Origin: Candidatus Latescibacterota bacterium
GTDB taxonomy: Bacteria > Latescibacterota > UBA2968
NCBI GenBank assembly: GCA_022824945.1
Contig: JAJDYX010000050.1
Span: 161,605-225,604 of the forward strand
DNA length: 64,000 nucleotides
Reading direction: 5' to 3'
Shown: positions 1 to 9,855 of the stretch, in pieces
Layout: each line of letters opens with the position of its first letter
Position numbering within the stretch: the first letter of the stretch is position 1
The notes under the pieces: generated by a model
The model's database searches: none
What the model was told of the DNA's origin: nothing
Seen by the model: the letters and a program-made list of their open reading frames with translations, nothing else
Translations under genes and position numbers: made by a program

Positions 1-54
1 GTTGGCACAGCGGGCCAAAAGGTGCGCCCCGCCGTATATGTGCATCTGTGGTGA
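1..54 (+). other. possible 3' end of a truncated plus-strand gene
   Basis: Frame 1 is open from the window edge to a TGA at 52-54 and would encode 17 residues ending in VYVHLW. The base composition is GC-rich like the coding DNA nearby, in contrast with the AT-rich stretch that follows, and a hairpin with a T-rich plus-strand tail follows at 78-110. Frame 2 is also open, to a TAA at 76-78, so the frame is uncertain. Nothing can be said about function. Confidence 0.25.
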
Positions 55-77
55 AGCGCAATATTTCAATACTAAAT

Positions 78-110
78 AACAACCCCAGTAGTAGTATCAC
101 CGGGGTTGTT
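78..110. terminator. terminator-like hairpin (AACAACCCC / GGGGTTGTT)
   Basis: A perfect 9-bp stem, AACAACCCC at 78-86 and GGGGTTGTT at 102-110, encloses a 15-base loop. The plus-strand side runs into TATTTTG, so it fits termination of a gene entering from the left. The right arm overlaps the last codons of the minus-strand TOPRIM-like gene, whose stop is at 97-99, so it may serve convergent transcripts. Confidence 0.6.
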
Positions 111-708
111 TATTTTGTTCATCGCGTTCCTCTTTGTACTTCCGCATAAAATATTCAAAAGAGGTATTCTTCCTCAACGCCGTTTCTCGATCAAATAACT
201 TCATAATCTCTTGCATAAAATCTATTCTTGAAACGAATTTCTTTGGCATCATACGGTTAAACTGTTCTTTTGAAATATGGTCTGTGTTGTTGTAGCTCCG
301 TCGTATTTTGATTTCACGGTGAGAATCATCATTTAGCCCTGCGAGATACCAGCTTTCTATTTCCCGACACACGACCAAAATTCGATCCTCAGATAGCTTC
401 TCAAACTGGGATGTAATCCGCTCTTTCTTGGCTGTCACACAGGGGGAATCGTCCATATCCGTAACAAAAATATAATCGGCGTGCGGTATAGAATTGATAC
501 TATTCAGGAAACCGTTTACCTTTTCTAATTTTTGCTGACTATATTTCCAAAGAGAGACGTAATCACAAATTTGTTTATATAGGGGGCTGATTACGCGATC
601 AAAAAATCGCTCATCGTCGTCTCCTTCTACGAGAATAAAGAGCCTCCGATACGTCAATCTATACCCCCAATAGATTCTGGACAAATAAATCGTCAATACC
701 CATTTCAT
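97..708 (-). CDS. TOPRIM/RloB/DUF4276-like protein, partner of an AAA ATPase
   Basis: A 203-residue protein that looks like a small TOPRIM-type nuclease domain. Visible motifs are FILVEGDDDERFF near residues 24-36 (acidic residue E28 in the VEG turn), FVTDMDD near 81-87 (D84 and D86 fit the DxD of TOPRIM folds) and REIESWYLAG near 115-124, a motif I associate with DUF4276/RloB-like proteins. It is the second gene after the minus-strand ATPase and overlaps its end by 50 bases if ATG708 is used; a TTG at 657, just past the ATPase stop and preceded by GGGGGT, would give about 186 residues and no overlap, so the start is open. ATPase plus TOPRIM pairs occur in anti-phage systems such as PARIS and OLD-like systems. 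A defence role here is inference; the catalytic activity is not proven. Confidence 0.7.
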   Translation of the reverse strand: MKWVLTIYLSRIYWGYRLTYRRLFILVEGDDDERFFDRVISPLYKQICDYVSLWKYSQQKLEKVNGFLNSINSIPHADYIFVTDMDDSPCVTAKKERITSQFEKLSEDRILVVCREIESWYLAGLNDDSHREIKIRRSYNNTDHISKEQFNRMMPKKFVSRIDFMQEIMKLFDRETALRKNTSFEYFMRKYKEERDEQNKQPR

Positions 709-1924
709 TTTTTAAGAAAATCTTGATTGTATCACTATCCGCTGGCTTTGTTATTCTGGAAAATCCTTCATCGTCTCTCGTTATGAGTAAGATATTCTCC
801 AAATCCGCGTGTTTAACCATTTCTGGATTATGAGTTGTTGCCAGTATCTGTTTACTTCTCGATGCCTCTTTGAACATATCCATCACCCTTGAGATTAGGT
901 AAGGGTGGACGTTTCTCTCGGGTTCTTCTATGATGGCGATAGGTTTATCTTCAAAGTAGAGTGCGATGATTAAAGCTATAATATTGACGGTGCCATCAGA
1001 AATCAAAAAAGCTGGTAGCCCATCTTTGCCAGAGTATTTTTCATGTAGCCTGAAGAATATGGATTTATCTACCGCCTTTTCCACATTTATATCGTGAATG
1101 AATGGTAGGAGATCTCGAAATAAATTGAGAAATCTTCGTCTATCTTCTTTGGTCCTCATAATATTGTTAAGCACTATAGCGAGATTACTACCATTCATCT
1201 CCAATTCTGACAGACCTGTGATGGGTGCAGGTCTCTTAGGTAACTTGGGATCAAAGTCGTAGATGCCGGGGTTCCCAAATCCATCCAAAGCTGATTTTAC
1301 GTACAGATCAACAATTGAAGACTCTATCAGGAGGGCATTTTCATCATACGGAATGTTCCTGAAAATTGGCGTGCCGTCCATAAATAATGCAGGTTCTATG
1401 TCAGAGTCTGTTGAATGTATATTTAATTCGCCACCACAATTGGAAAATTTGATGCTTAATTTCGCGGAATCGTCTCGTTTTTCTTTACCATCAATAAATT
1501 TTGCGTGTGAATAGGTTAAAGTCATTCTATCTTGATCAATATAATATCCACCCTCTTTTTCATAAAATTGCAAAGAAAATTCATAATCTATTTTATAGAT
1601 TATGATTGGAAGAGATGATCTAGGGGTTCCATCTTCATCACGTCTTACAGACCACCAACACTTAAATTCCCCCTGCATGATTATGCGAAATGAAAGAGGC
1701 GAGGACGGTGCGACCTTTATATTTCGTAGATACTCTACCCCGCCTTGAAGCGAAATTGCATTTTCCAATCCGTGATTAACAATATCTCTCAAAAATTGGA
1801 AGGCTTGAACGAGGTTAGATTTTCCCGATGCATTCGCTCCAACCAGTAAGTTGAAGTCGTTTAAAGGAATAGATTGGTTTTTGAAACTCTTGAAGTTTGA
1901 TATTTCGATTTTTGTAATTTTCAT
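659..1924 (-). CDS. AAA family ATPase (AAA_21/RecF-like), possible defence ATPase
   Basis: About 421 residues from ATG1924; a GTG at 1957 would add 11 residues, but the protein proper begins MKITKIEISNFKSFK, the usual N-terminus of SMC/RecF-type ATPases. Walker A is GANASGKS at about residues 29-36, Walker B is IIEEPE at about 331-336, followed by NVHP and by ATTHNPEM near 362-369, the H-loop region. No long coiled coil is obvious, unlike Rad50 or SbcC. It precedes the TOPRIM-like gene and the two are probably cotranscribed. ATPases of this class power or gate small effectors in several phage-defence systems; a role in DNA repair or plasmid restriction is equally possible. Family assignment is firm, the biological role is inferred. 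Confidence 0.85.
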   Translation of the reverse strand: MKITKIEISNFKSFKNQSIPLNDFNLLVGANASGKSNLVQAFQFLRDIVNHGLENAISLQGGVEYLRNIKVAPSSPLSFRIIMQGEFKCWWSVRRDEDGTPRSSLPIIIYKIDYEFSLQFYEKEGGYYIDQDRMTLTYSHAKFIDGKEKRDDSAKLSIKFSNCGGELNIHSTDSDIEPALFMDGTPIFRNIPYDENALLIESSIVDLYVKSALDGFGNPGIYDFDPKLPKRPAPITGLSELEMNGSNLAIVLNNIMRTKEDRRRFLNLFRDLLPFIHDINVEKAVDKSIFFRLHEKYSGKDGLPAFLISDGTVNIIALIIALYFEDKPIAIIEEPERNVHPYLISRVMDMFKEASRSKQILATTHNPEMVKHADLENILLITRDDEGFSRITKPADSDTIKIFLKNEMGIDDLFVQNLLGV

Positions 1925-2025
1925 ATTGGCAGTCTCGGAGGAAGGAAAATTTGACACTGCTCTATTTCATCGCACGGCCTTGTCCTTATCTCTGAAAAAG
2001 ATTTCTACAGCGCTATTTCGCCCGC

Positions 2026-2796
2026 CTATTGAGCACAATTTTTGAGGGTGCGGGCGAATAAGTCGAGGACTGCATTCCAGGATTTTTCGGCGGCGTCTTC
2101 GTTGTAGTGCGTTAGCCGCTGGGGAAAGAAATAGCCGTGCAGTGCGCCGGGCATAAAGTCAATGCGATGTGGGACGTCACAGCGGGTGAGTTCGGTTTTG
2201 TAGAGTTGTAGGTGTTCCTCGGTTGCGCCGGCATCCTGGTCTGCCCAGCCAAAGTAGCCTTCGGCTTTGAGTTTGGGAATGGCGAGATGAGGCGAGTCTG
2301 AGGCATCGGTGACGAGTTTGCCGCCGTGAATGGAGGCAAAGGCCAAAACATTGTCGGGGTAGGTTGCTGCTGCAAAGAGGGCGTGGCGACCACCCATGCA
2401 TGTACCGATAGTGCCGACCCGTTGGGCATTGGCCTGGGGTTCTTCTTTGTCGAGATGGCGAAGCAGTGCGCCCGTGTCCTCAATGACCAGGGCATTGGTG
2501 GTGCTGGTGTTGAGGTTCATAGGGTGCAGGGGATCTGTTTTTTCGAGATTGAGATTGCCGCTCATGAATTTTTCGGGGTTGTAAGACGGATTGTCCATGC
2601 GATAAAATAGGGAGGGAAGTACGGTGTAATATCCCGCGCGGGCAAAACGACGACACATGTTTTTCAATTCGTCGCGAATGCCAAATATGTCAAAGTAGAA
2701 GATGACAGCGGGATGCGGTCCTTCGCCTTCTGGATAAAAGACATACGTGGGCATTGTACCGTCTGAAGTAGCAACTTCAATGGTTTTTTCGATCAT
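2026..2796 (-). CDS. dienelactone hydrolase family protein
   Basis: A 256-residue alpha/beta hydrolase of the dienelactone hydrolase type, which opens lactones or cleaves esters in the cytoplasm. The nucleophile is Cys133 in GTCMGGR, the family's Cys-containing elbow; His220 in GALHGYFF is the catalytic base, and the acid lies in ADQDAG near residues 185-190. There is no signal peptide. Length is typical (about 230-260). It is on the minus strand downstream of a small conserved gene, separated by a hairpin at 2809-2838, and an AAGGAT ribosome site sits just before its ATG. The natural substrate cannot be told from sequence; members of this family are often generic carboxyl-ester hydrolases outside aromatic catabolism clusters, and no aromatic pathway genes are adjacent. 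Confidence 0.85.
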   Translation of the reverse strand: MIEKTIEVATSDGTMPTYVFYPEGEGPHPAVIFYFDIFGIRDELKNMCRRFARAGYYTVLPSLFYRMDNPSYNPEKFMSGNLNLEKTDPLHPMNLNTSTTNALVIEDTGALLRHLDKEEPQANAQRVGTIGTCMGGRHALFAAATYPDNVLAFASIHGGKLVTDASDSPHLAIPKLKAEGYFGWADQDAGATEEHLQLYKTELTRCDVPHRIDFMPGALHGYFFPQRLTHYNEDAAEKSWNAVLDLFARTLKNCAQ

Positions 2797-2808
2797 CAGT
2801 TTATCCTT

Positions 2809-2838
2809 AAAGCCGCGAGAATACGCACTCGCGGCTTT
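2809..2838. terminator. terminator-like hairpin (AAAGCCGCGAG / CTCGCGGCTTT)
   Basis: A perfect 11-bp inverted repeat (2809-2819 and 2828-2838) with an 8-base loop. The T-rich tail is on the plus-strand side (TTTTGTTTTAT); on the minus strand, where the flanking genes lie, the tail is only TTT before the AAGGAT ribosome site of the hydrolase. It may partly uncouple the hydrolase from the upstream small gene. Confidence 0.5.
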
Positions 2839-2858
2839 TGTTTTATATGGCTATTGGA

Positions 2859-3275
2859 TCAACTCGAGATGATGCCACCGCTTGGTGAACCGCCCGCTCC
2901 TGGAATGCCTCCCTGTCCGGGCACACCGCCCGGCATTGTGCCGGGAACGACGATGCGAGAAGATTCCTGGCGGCGGTATTCTTTGGCCTCTTCAACCATT
3001 TGATCGACAGCATCTTTGATGGCCTGGGGAAATTTTTCTATTGCTTCTTGAAGCGAAGCGGCTTCAATGGGTGCTGAGATTGGCAGAGGTCCCATTTGAG
3101 ATATGATCTGTGTGGATCCGATGTATTGGGTAGGACGACTTCTGTCGTCTGTGCCATCGGTGTTGATGGGGATCAGGCGTCGAATTGTGGCAACGCGCAA
3201 GTCAGTGATGGATTCTTCCCGATAGAGGTTTTGTTGATCAACCTGAATCTGATCGAGTGGCAACTGGTCGGCCAT
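2859..3275 (-). CDS. conserved small cytoplasmic protein of unknown function
   Basis: A 138-residue protein read from ATG3275, which has a GGAG ribosome site at the right distance; the open frame continues 30 codons upstream but that part looks non-coding. Residues 1-110 are acidic to neutral and probably folded, with a probable helix around AIEKFPQAIKDAVDQMVEEAKEYRRQ. The last 28 residues are a low-complexity Gly/Pro tail (VPGTMPGGVPGQGG and similar). No signal peptide or membrane segment. I do not recognise a named family. It lies between sthA and the dienelactone hydrolase on the same strand, which gives no firm clue. Confidence 0.7.
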   Translation of the reverse strand: MADQLPLDQIQVDQQNLYREESITDLRVATIRRLIPINTDGTDDRSRPTQYIGSTQIISQMGPLPISAPIEAASLQEAIEKFPQAIKDAVDQMVEEAKEYRRQESSRIVVPGTMPGGVPGQGGIPGAGGSPSGGIISS

Positions 3276-3367
3276 GAGAGTCTCCAAAAAAAAGGTTGCA
3301 GGTCGTGCCCTGCGAGGGCAATTAAATATTGGCGTAAATATAGGACAAGTTGTGCAAATACGCACTT

Positions 3368-4738
3368 TTATTTTACTCTGTTAATTCCATTGAGCGCGGC
3401 AACGCGATAGGCTTCGGCCATTGTGGGATAGTTGAAGGTGGTGTTGATAAAATACATGAGCGTATTGGCCTCACCTTCTTGCGCCATAATGGCTTGACCA
3501 ATGTGGATGATTTCAGATGCCTGAGAGCCAAAACAGTGGATGCCCAAAATTTCAAGGGTTTCGCGATGAAAGATAATTTTGAGCATGCCGGTTAGCCTTC
3601 CCGTGACCTGTGCCCGCGCGATATGGCGAAAGTAGGCGTGGCCCACTTCGTAGGGGATTTTTTGCGCTGTCAGTTCTTTTTCGGTAAGTCCGATAGAGCT
3701 AATTTCGGGAATGGTGTAAATACCCGTGGGTATGTCTTCCACGAGGCGCTGTTCGCATTCGCCAAAGACGAGATGGGTGGCGGCAAACCGGCCCTGATCG
3801 TAAGCCGCACTTGCCAGACTGGGAAACCCAACGACATCGCCAACAGCGTAAATATGGGGTTGAGCGAGTGTCTGGTACGCGTCGTTGATTAGAATGGAGC
3901 CGCGTTCGTCGGTTTCGATTCCGATATTTTCCAGTCCCATGTTGTCTGAGTTTCCAGTGCGACCTTCCGCCCAGAGGAGAATATCGCTGACAATTTGTTT
4001 GTTGGATTTCAGGAATACGCGCGCTTCTTTGTCGTTGGTTTTAACGCGGTCGTATTCTTCGTTGTGGCGAATACGCACTCCGTTTTGGCTGAGATGATAA
4101 CTGAGGGCGTCGATGATTTCGGCGTCGAGATAGGAGAGCAATTGGCTTCGACTGTTGATGAGATTGACTTTTATGTGCAGGCCGCGGAATATGGATGCGT
4201 ATTCGCAGCCTATTACTCCCGCGCCATAAATGGTGATAATGCGCGGCGTTTCTTTGAGGTCCAGGATGGAGTCGCTGTCGCGAATCCGGGGATGGGAAAA
4301 GTCGATGTCGGGTGGATGATAAGGACGAGATCCCGTGGCGATAATAAATCCCCGGGCGGTGTAGCGCTCAACCCCTCCGTTGAGCAATGCGACTTCGACG
4401 GTGTGTTCATCGACAAAAGATGCGCGTCCCAGGATAATATCGACATCATTGCGTTCGTAATAGCCCGTGCGGAGGTCAACCTGATCTTCGATGAGGTCGG
4501 CGGCCCGGTCGAGCAAGTCGGGAAAACTCGTCGTGCTATGTGCATTGGTATCGATGAGTTGCTGCACATACTGGCGCAGTGCTTTGCTCGGTATTGTGGC
4601 CCTGTGCGTGCTGTTGCCACCCACATTTTTGAAATTGTCGATGACGGCAACGCGCTTGCCTTCCTTGGTGGATTTCATTGCGGCGCCTTCTCCACCGGGG
4701 CCGGTACCTATCACGATGATGTCGTAGTCGCAGGTCAT
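3368..4738 (-). CDS. sthA: soluble pyridine nucleotide transhydrogenase
   Basis: A 456-residue flavoprotein of the dihydrolipoamide dehydrogenase superfamily; SthA moves reducing equivalents between NADPH and NAD+ in the cytoplasm. The FAD-binding motif GTGPGGEGAA is at residues 11-20. The region that holds the redox disulfide in lipoamide dehydrogenases reads NVGGNSTHRATIPSK: both cysteines are replaced, as expected for SthA (E. coli keeps one), and IPSKALR is characteristic of it. A second GxGxxG (IYGAGVIGCEYAS) binds NAD(P). The C-terminal dimerisation domain is complete (HCFGSQASEIIHIGQA). Its start overlaps the end of the upstream esterase gene by 4 bases (ATGA type), so the two are translationally coupled. 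Confidence 0.92.
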   Translation of the reverse strand: MTCDYDIIVIGTGPGGEGAAMKSTKEGKRVAVIDNFKNVGGNSTHRATIPSKALRQYVQQLIDTNAHSTTSFPDLLDRAADLIEDQVDLRTGYYERNDVDIILGRASFVDEHTVEVALLNGGVERYTARGFIIATGSRPYHPPDIDFSHPRIRDSDSILDLKETPRIITIYGAGVIGCEYASIFRGLHIKVNLINSRSQLLSYLDAEIIDALSYHLSQNGVRIRHNEEYDRVKTNDKEARVFLKSNKQIVSDILLWAEGRTGNSDNMGLENIGIETDERGSILINDAYQTLAQPHIYAVGDVVGFPSLASAAYDQGRFAATHLVFGECEQRLVEDIPTGIYTIPEISSIGLTEKELTAQKIPYEVGHAYFRHIARAQVTGRLTGMLKIIFHRETLEILGIHCFGSQASEIIHIGQAIMAQEGEANTLMYFINTTFNYPTMAEAYRVAALNGINRVK

Positions 4739-5490
4739 TTTGGATCCAGATATCCCAATTGCACGAGAAAGTCGTCCATTTGCGCGACGGTTTGCTCGTA
4801 GGCTGAGTTATCGTCGCGACCGTGGTTGAAAAAGCCGTGTCCTTTGCCTTCGTACGCGCAGAGTTCACAGGTATTGCCCGATTCGCGCATGGCTTTTGTG
4901 AAGCGTTGGGCTTGTTCATAAGGGACGGTTGTGTCATCCGTGCCGTGGAAAATTATAGTGGGTGGCAGGTTGGAACCGATGTGTTGAAAAGGCGAGATTT
5001 CCAGTGGGTCTTTGGGAAAACGTTCGGCGAGGCGTTTTAGTCCAGCCACATCGACGACGGGGTTAAAGAGTACCATTGCGTTGGGTTGGGAAGATATCGC
5101 CATATCTTCATCGGGCGCATCCTGGCCGGGAACAGTACCGGTACACGCGCCGACGTGACCGCCAGCCGATCCGCCACCCGAAGCGATGCGGTTGGGATCG
5201 ATGTTGAGTTCATCGGCATGCGCCCGCAGCCAACGAACCGCTGATTTGCCATCTTCTACACATTCATAAGGCGAGGTGTTGTGTTTGCTTTTGATGCGAT
5301 ATTCAGCCGATGCCGCGAGCATTCCGCGTTTTGCGAGATACTGACAATGGGGGAAAAACTGTTGCGGGTTGCCACCTGTCCAGCCGCCGCCAAAGAAGAA
5401 AACAACAGCGGCTGTTTGATCGTTAGTATCGGGTTCAAAGATGTGAATGGCGAGTTCGCCCTGGGGCGTGGTTTTGTATATGCGTTGCAT
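4735..5490 (-). CDS. alpha/beta hydrolase, esterase/lipase of the hormone-sensitive-lipase or BD-FAE type
   Basis: A 251-residue cytoplasmic hydrolase with no signal peptide. The oxyanion-hole motif FFGGGW is near residues 32-37 and the nucleophile Ser lies in GGGSAGGH near 108-115. The acid is in FHGTDDTTVPYEQA and the base in GKGHGFFNHGRDDN. This pattern fits small esterases that act on short acyl esters, including acetylated sugars. It sits upstream of sthA with a 4-base overlap and 14 bases after the ettA stop, so it may belong to a long minus-strand operon. A related but exported esterase lies at 55102-56103. Substrate unknown. Confidence 0.85.
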   Translation of the reverse strand: MQRIYKTTPQGELAIHIFEPDTNDQTAAVVFFFGGGWTGGNPQQFFPHCQYLAKRGMLAASAEYRIKSKHNTSPYECVEDGKSAVRWLRAHADELNIDPNRIASGGGSAGGHVGACTGTVPGQDAPDEDMAISSQPNAMVLFNPVVDVAGLKRLAERFPKDPLEISPFQHIGSNLPPTIIFHGTDDTTVPYEQAQRFTKAMRESGNTCELCAYEGKGHGFFNHGRDDNSAYEQTVAQMDDFLVQLGYLDPK

Positions 5491-5504
5491 GGTGGGTGTC
5501 CCTT

Positions 5505-7173
<1,669 letters not shown>

Positions 7174-7184
<11 letters not shown>

Positions 7185-7893
7185 GCTGTTTTCCCGGGGT
7201 GTTTGATTCCTGACCGCCGAGTAACTTTTCGGCTTCCTCAAGTTGTTGCTTATCGTTAATTGGCAGCCAAAAATCAGCTTCGATTACTTTGATTTTTCGC
7301 CCTGCTGCAATCAATTTCATCCATACATCGGGCGTTTCGTATTCGCCGCGTGCGGATGGATCAATTTCTGTGCCAAAGAAATCTCTGTCCATGACCATCG
7401 CGCCGTTCCAAACCAAATTTGAGATAAACTTTTTGGGCTTTTCGACGGAGTGAACCAGGTACTCATCATTATCTGTTACCAGAACTCCAAAATGTTGAGG
7501 ATATGCCACACGCGAGCTAATTAGAGCCAGGTCCCGCTGTTGGACGAGTTTTCGAAGGCTGCGTGGCCCAAAAATATCATCGCCAACCATTCCCAGCCAC
7601 CGCCCGGTGATTGCAGGTGCCGCGACCCGAAAAGCGTGGGCGATACCCAATGGCTCTTCCTGAACGAGAAATACAATGCGCCGCCCCCCATAAGTACCAT
7701 CTGAAAAGTGCTGGCGAATCGCCTCCTCATGCGGTCCTCCTACAATGAATACGAGTTCGCGTACCTCGCACGGCAATCGATCCAGCGCGTGTTCCACAAC
7801 GGGCTTTCCCGCTACCGGCAATAAGTGCTTCGGTCCCTCATAATCCATCGCCATCCGCGTTCCCTTGCCAGCTAACAGTACAACTGCTTGCAT
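7174..7893 (-). CDS. sugar-phosphate nucleotidyltransferase (RmlA/GlmU-like NTP transferase)
   Basis: A 239-residue single-domain nucleotidyltransferase that would join a sugar 1-phosphate to an NTP. The signature LLAGKGTRMAM followed by PKHLLPVAGKPVVEHAL occupies residues 6-35, and GDDIFGP near 105-111 provides the metal-binding Asp region. The left-handed beta-helix of GlmU is missing, so it is the short UDP-glucose/dTDP-glucose pyrophosphorylase type. AGGAGACTTT precedes the ATG. It is upstream of ettA with an 11-base overlap. No other cell-surface sugar genes are adjacent, so the sugar cannot be named. Confidence 0.85.
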
Positions 7894-7910
7894 AAAGTCT
7901 CCTGAGTAGC

Positions 7911-7987
7911 CAGTAGTCAGTTACCCCACACAACCGCACCCAGGGGGGCTGGGGGCTGGGACTGACAACTGATAACTGACTGCTGAT
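7911..7987. repeat. dispersed ACTGA-rich repeat with inverted ends, copy 1
   Basis: CAGTAGTCAGTTA at 7911-7923 pairs with TAACTGACTGCTG at 7973-7985 (one mismatch), enclosing a C- then G-rich centre. The right part, 7953-7987, matches about 28 of 36 positions of a second copy at 31127-31162: both read GGGCTGG, then CTGA-rich short units ending in CTGAT. Similar iterated ACTGA/CAGTAGTC elements are known as dispersed short repeats in some bacterial genomes. It lies between the nucleotidyltransferase and DUF3500 genes and encodes nothing. Confidence 0.6.
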
Positions 7988-7995
7988 AGCTTGTT

Positions 7996-8976
7996 TTAAT
8001 GACTGTCCCGATAGTGTTGTTTGAGAATATCGCTGCCAAAGTCATTGCTCAGGTCGCGCCAGACTGCGTGGATATGATTGGCCTCGTCCTGGGTGCAGTC
8101 GTATTCGGCGAGGAAGGTGGAGCCGAGTACGCGATAGTAATGGCCTTCACCGCGATTCACACCGCCAGCCCAGGCGAATGCGGCTGTGTCGAGTGAGACG
8201 AGGTTTGTGCGCTGAGCTTTTGCAATATTGTCTGGTAGGCGGGTGATATATACATCGATGAGCGCGGTGACGACATCGCGTTGTGACGCGGTCATGTCTT
8301 TGAGTTGCAGACCCTCAATTTGAACTTCATCATTTACCTGGGGAACATTGCGGGTGAGGATGTCGGCGGGTGCTTCGTCACTGATGATTGCCACTCTTTT
8401 TTGTTCGCCGTCCAGAGAGGCGAGTAAGTCGCGGGCAAGGTCTTCTTCTTCTTTGAGGGCGCGCAATCCCTCGTGTTCGCCGTGCCGAACCTGTGCGGGA
8501 TTGGAGCCGAAGAAGACGGGCGTGGGCGCGACGAGTGTGCCGCTGACAATGGTGTAATTGACAGATACGTGATGGCCTTCAAAACGCCAGCTCCATGTGG
8601 TGTCACTGCCGGGCGTGCCAAAGACGACGAGGTTGTAGAGGTCCGGATCGCGAGGAAACCGCCGTCTGGGACCTTCTACTTCGGCGAGGATGGGTTCCAG
8701 GTTGATGATTGTTCTGGCTTTGGTGCGCGCCTGTTCGCTCAGTCCGGTGTCGAGCAGGGCAAATGCTTTGTCGCGCTGATGCGCTTCCATGTCTTTGAGC
8801 GAGAGGCCCAATCGGTCGCGCGGGATGTAGTGCCAGTCCTGTCGTGCGTTTTCATCTTCAAAAGATAAATGTGCGGTCGCCGCCTGATCGGGACGCAGAG
8901 ATGCCAAAAATGCCGTGGCAGCATCGGCCATGCGCTTGGCCGTATCAATTTGGGTATAGAGTTCTTCGAGGTTCAT
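7996..8976 (-). CDS. DUF3500 family protein
   Basis: A 326-residue protein that matches the DUF3500 family pattern: an N-terminal ATAFLASLRPDQAATAHLSFED block, WHYIPRDRLGLSLKDM near residues 48-63, a central DPDLYNLVVFGTP with WSWRFEGHHVSVNYT, a GSNPAQVRHG motif and a C-terminal WAGGVNRGEGHYYRV. No signal peptide is evident although many members are exported. The function of DUF3500 is unknown; the conserved His-rich central block could bind a metal or cofactor, but this is speculation. It lies between an SDR gene and the repeat at 7911-7987. Confidence 0.85.
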   Translation of the reverse strand: MNLEELYTQIDTAKRMADAATAFLASLRPDQAATAHLSFEDENARQDWHYIPRDRLGLSLKDMEAHQRDKAFALLDTGLSEQARTKARTIINLEPILAEVEGPRRRFPRDPDLYNLVVFGTPGSDTTWSWRFEGHHVSVNYTIVSGTLVAPTPVFFGSNPAQVRHGEHEGLRALKEEEDLARDLLASLDGEQKRVAIISDEAPADILTRNVPQVNDEVQIEGLQLKDMTASQRDVVTALIDVYITRLPDNIAKAQRTNLVSLDTAAFAWAGGVNRGEGHYYRVLGSTFLAEYDCTQDEANHIHAVWRDLSNDFGSDILKQHYRDSH

Positions 8977-9009
8977 GTTCTCGACTCCTTGTGAATGTGT
9001 AGGTGGGTT

Positions 9010-9855
9010 CTACTGACCGTTATCTGCTGATTTTACTCTTCGCCCTCCCAATGTAGCACCGCCATCAATGGTGAGTGCTTGTCCGGTGATATTTTTTCCT
9101 TTGTCGCTTGCCAAAAAGACAACCATGTGACCCACATCTTCGGGGGTTTGTTCGGTTCCCAGAGGCACGCTGTTGCGGATTACATCTTCAAAAATTTCTC
9201 TTGCGGTATATTCCTTGTATGCCGGGTTGTTGTTTTTAATTTGAGATGCGATCATTTCCCAGGCGCGCGTCCAGAGGTAGCCGGGACATATTGCGTTGAC
9301 TCTGATCCCGCGTCCCGCGAGTTGGCTGGCTAAAGTTCTGGTTAGATGAATCACGCCAGCTTTGGCCGCGCCATAAGCTGGCATGGAAACGCTGGGCATT
9401 AACGCGGCGATCGATGCGATGTTGATGATGCTGGATCCGCGGCTGAGATGTGGAATGGCTGCTCTGGACGAGACAAAGGCGGTTCGGAGGTTGGTGTGTA
9501 GATGCGCGTCCCAGTCGTCAACGGATAATTCCGTCAGTGGAATTTCCAATGATGCTTTGGCCGCGTTTGTGTCCGGTCCTCCAATTCCCGCGTTGTTGAC
9601 GAGGATATCGAGTGATCCGAGTTCTGCAACGACCCGATCTGCTGCCGAGCGCATGGCGGTTTCGTCAGATGCATCGGCGGATAGCCCGATTGCGGGCGTT
9701 TTGAGCGTTTTTGCTGTTGCTTTTGCACCATCGCCATCCAGGTCGGCAATGGCGATTTTTGCGCCCGCATCCGACAGGTGTTGTGCTATGGCCGCTCCAA
9801 TGCCTCGCGCAGCACCGGTTATGAGTGCAACCCGATTTTGTAATTCTGTGCTCAC
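9010..9855 (-). CDS. short-chain dehydrogenase/reductase (SDR)
   Basis: A classical SDR of 281 residues that would oxidise or reduce an alcohol/ketone with NAD(P). The start is GTG9855 (VSTELQNRVALITG), which overlaps the stop of the upstream peptidase gene as GTGA; a longer frame with an ATG at 9921 lies inside the peptidase gene and is unlikely. TGAARGIG is the cofactor-binding loop, NNAG the structural motif, and Ser...Tyr-x3-Lys is seen in SMPAYGAAKAG. The C-terminus GQALTIDGG is typical. The coupling to a secreted peptidase gene gives no clear substrate. Confidence 0.9.
   Translation of the reverse strand: MSTELQNRVALITGAARGIGAAIAQHLSDAGAKIAIADLDGDGAKATAKTLKTPAIGLSADASDETAMRSAADRVVAELGSLDILVNNAGIGGPDTNAAKASLEIPLTELSVDDWDAHLHTNLRTAFVSSRAAIPHLSRGSSIINIASIAALMPSVSMPAYGAAKAGVIHLTRTLASQLAGRGIRVNAICPGYLWTRAWEMIASQIKNNNPAYKEYTAREIFEDVIRNSVPLGTEQTPEDVGHMVVFLASDKGKNITGQALTIDGGATLGGRRVKSADNGQ

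Noticed and set aside
3305..3320. Small hairpin GCCCT/AGGGC between the small conserved gene and sthA
   Set aside because: A 5-bp stem, with a T run at some distance, is too weak to call a terminator.
3995..4801. 268-codon plus-strand frame opposite sthA
   Set aside because: Antisense shadow of sthA; sthA motifs are complete.
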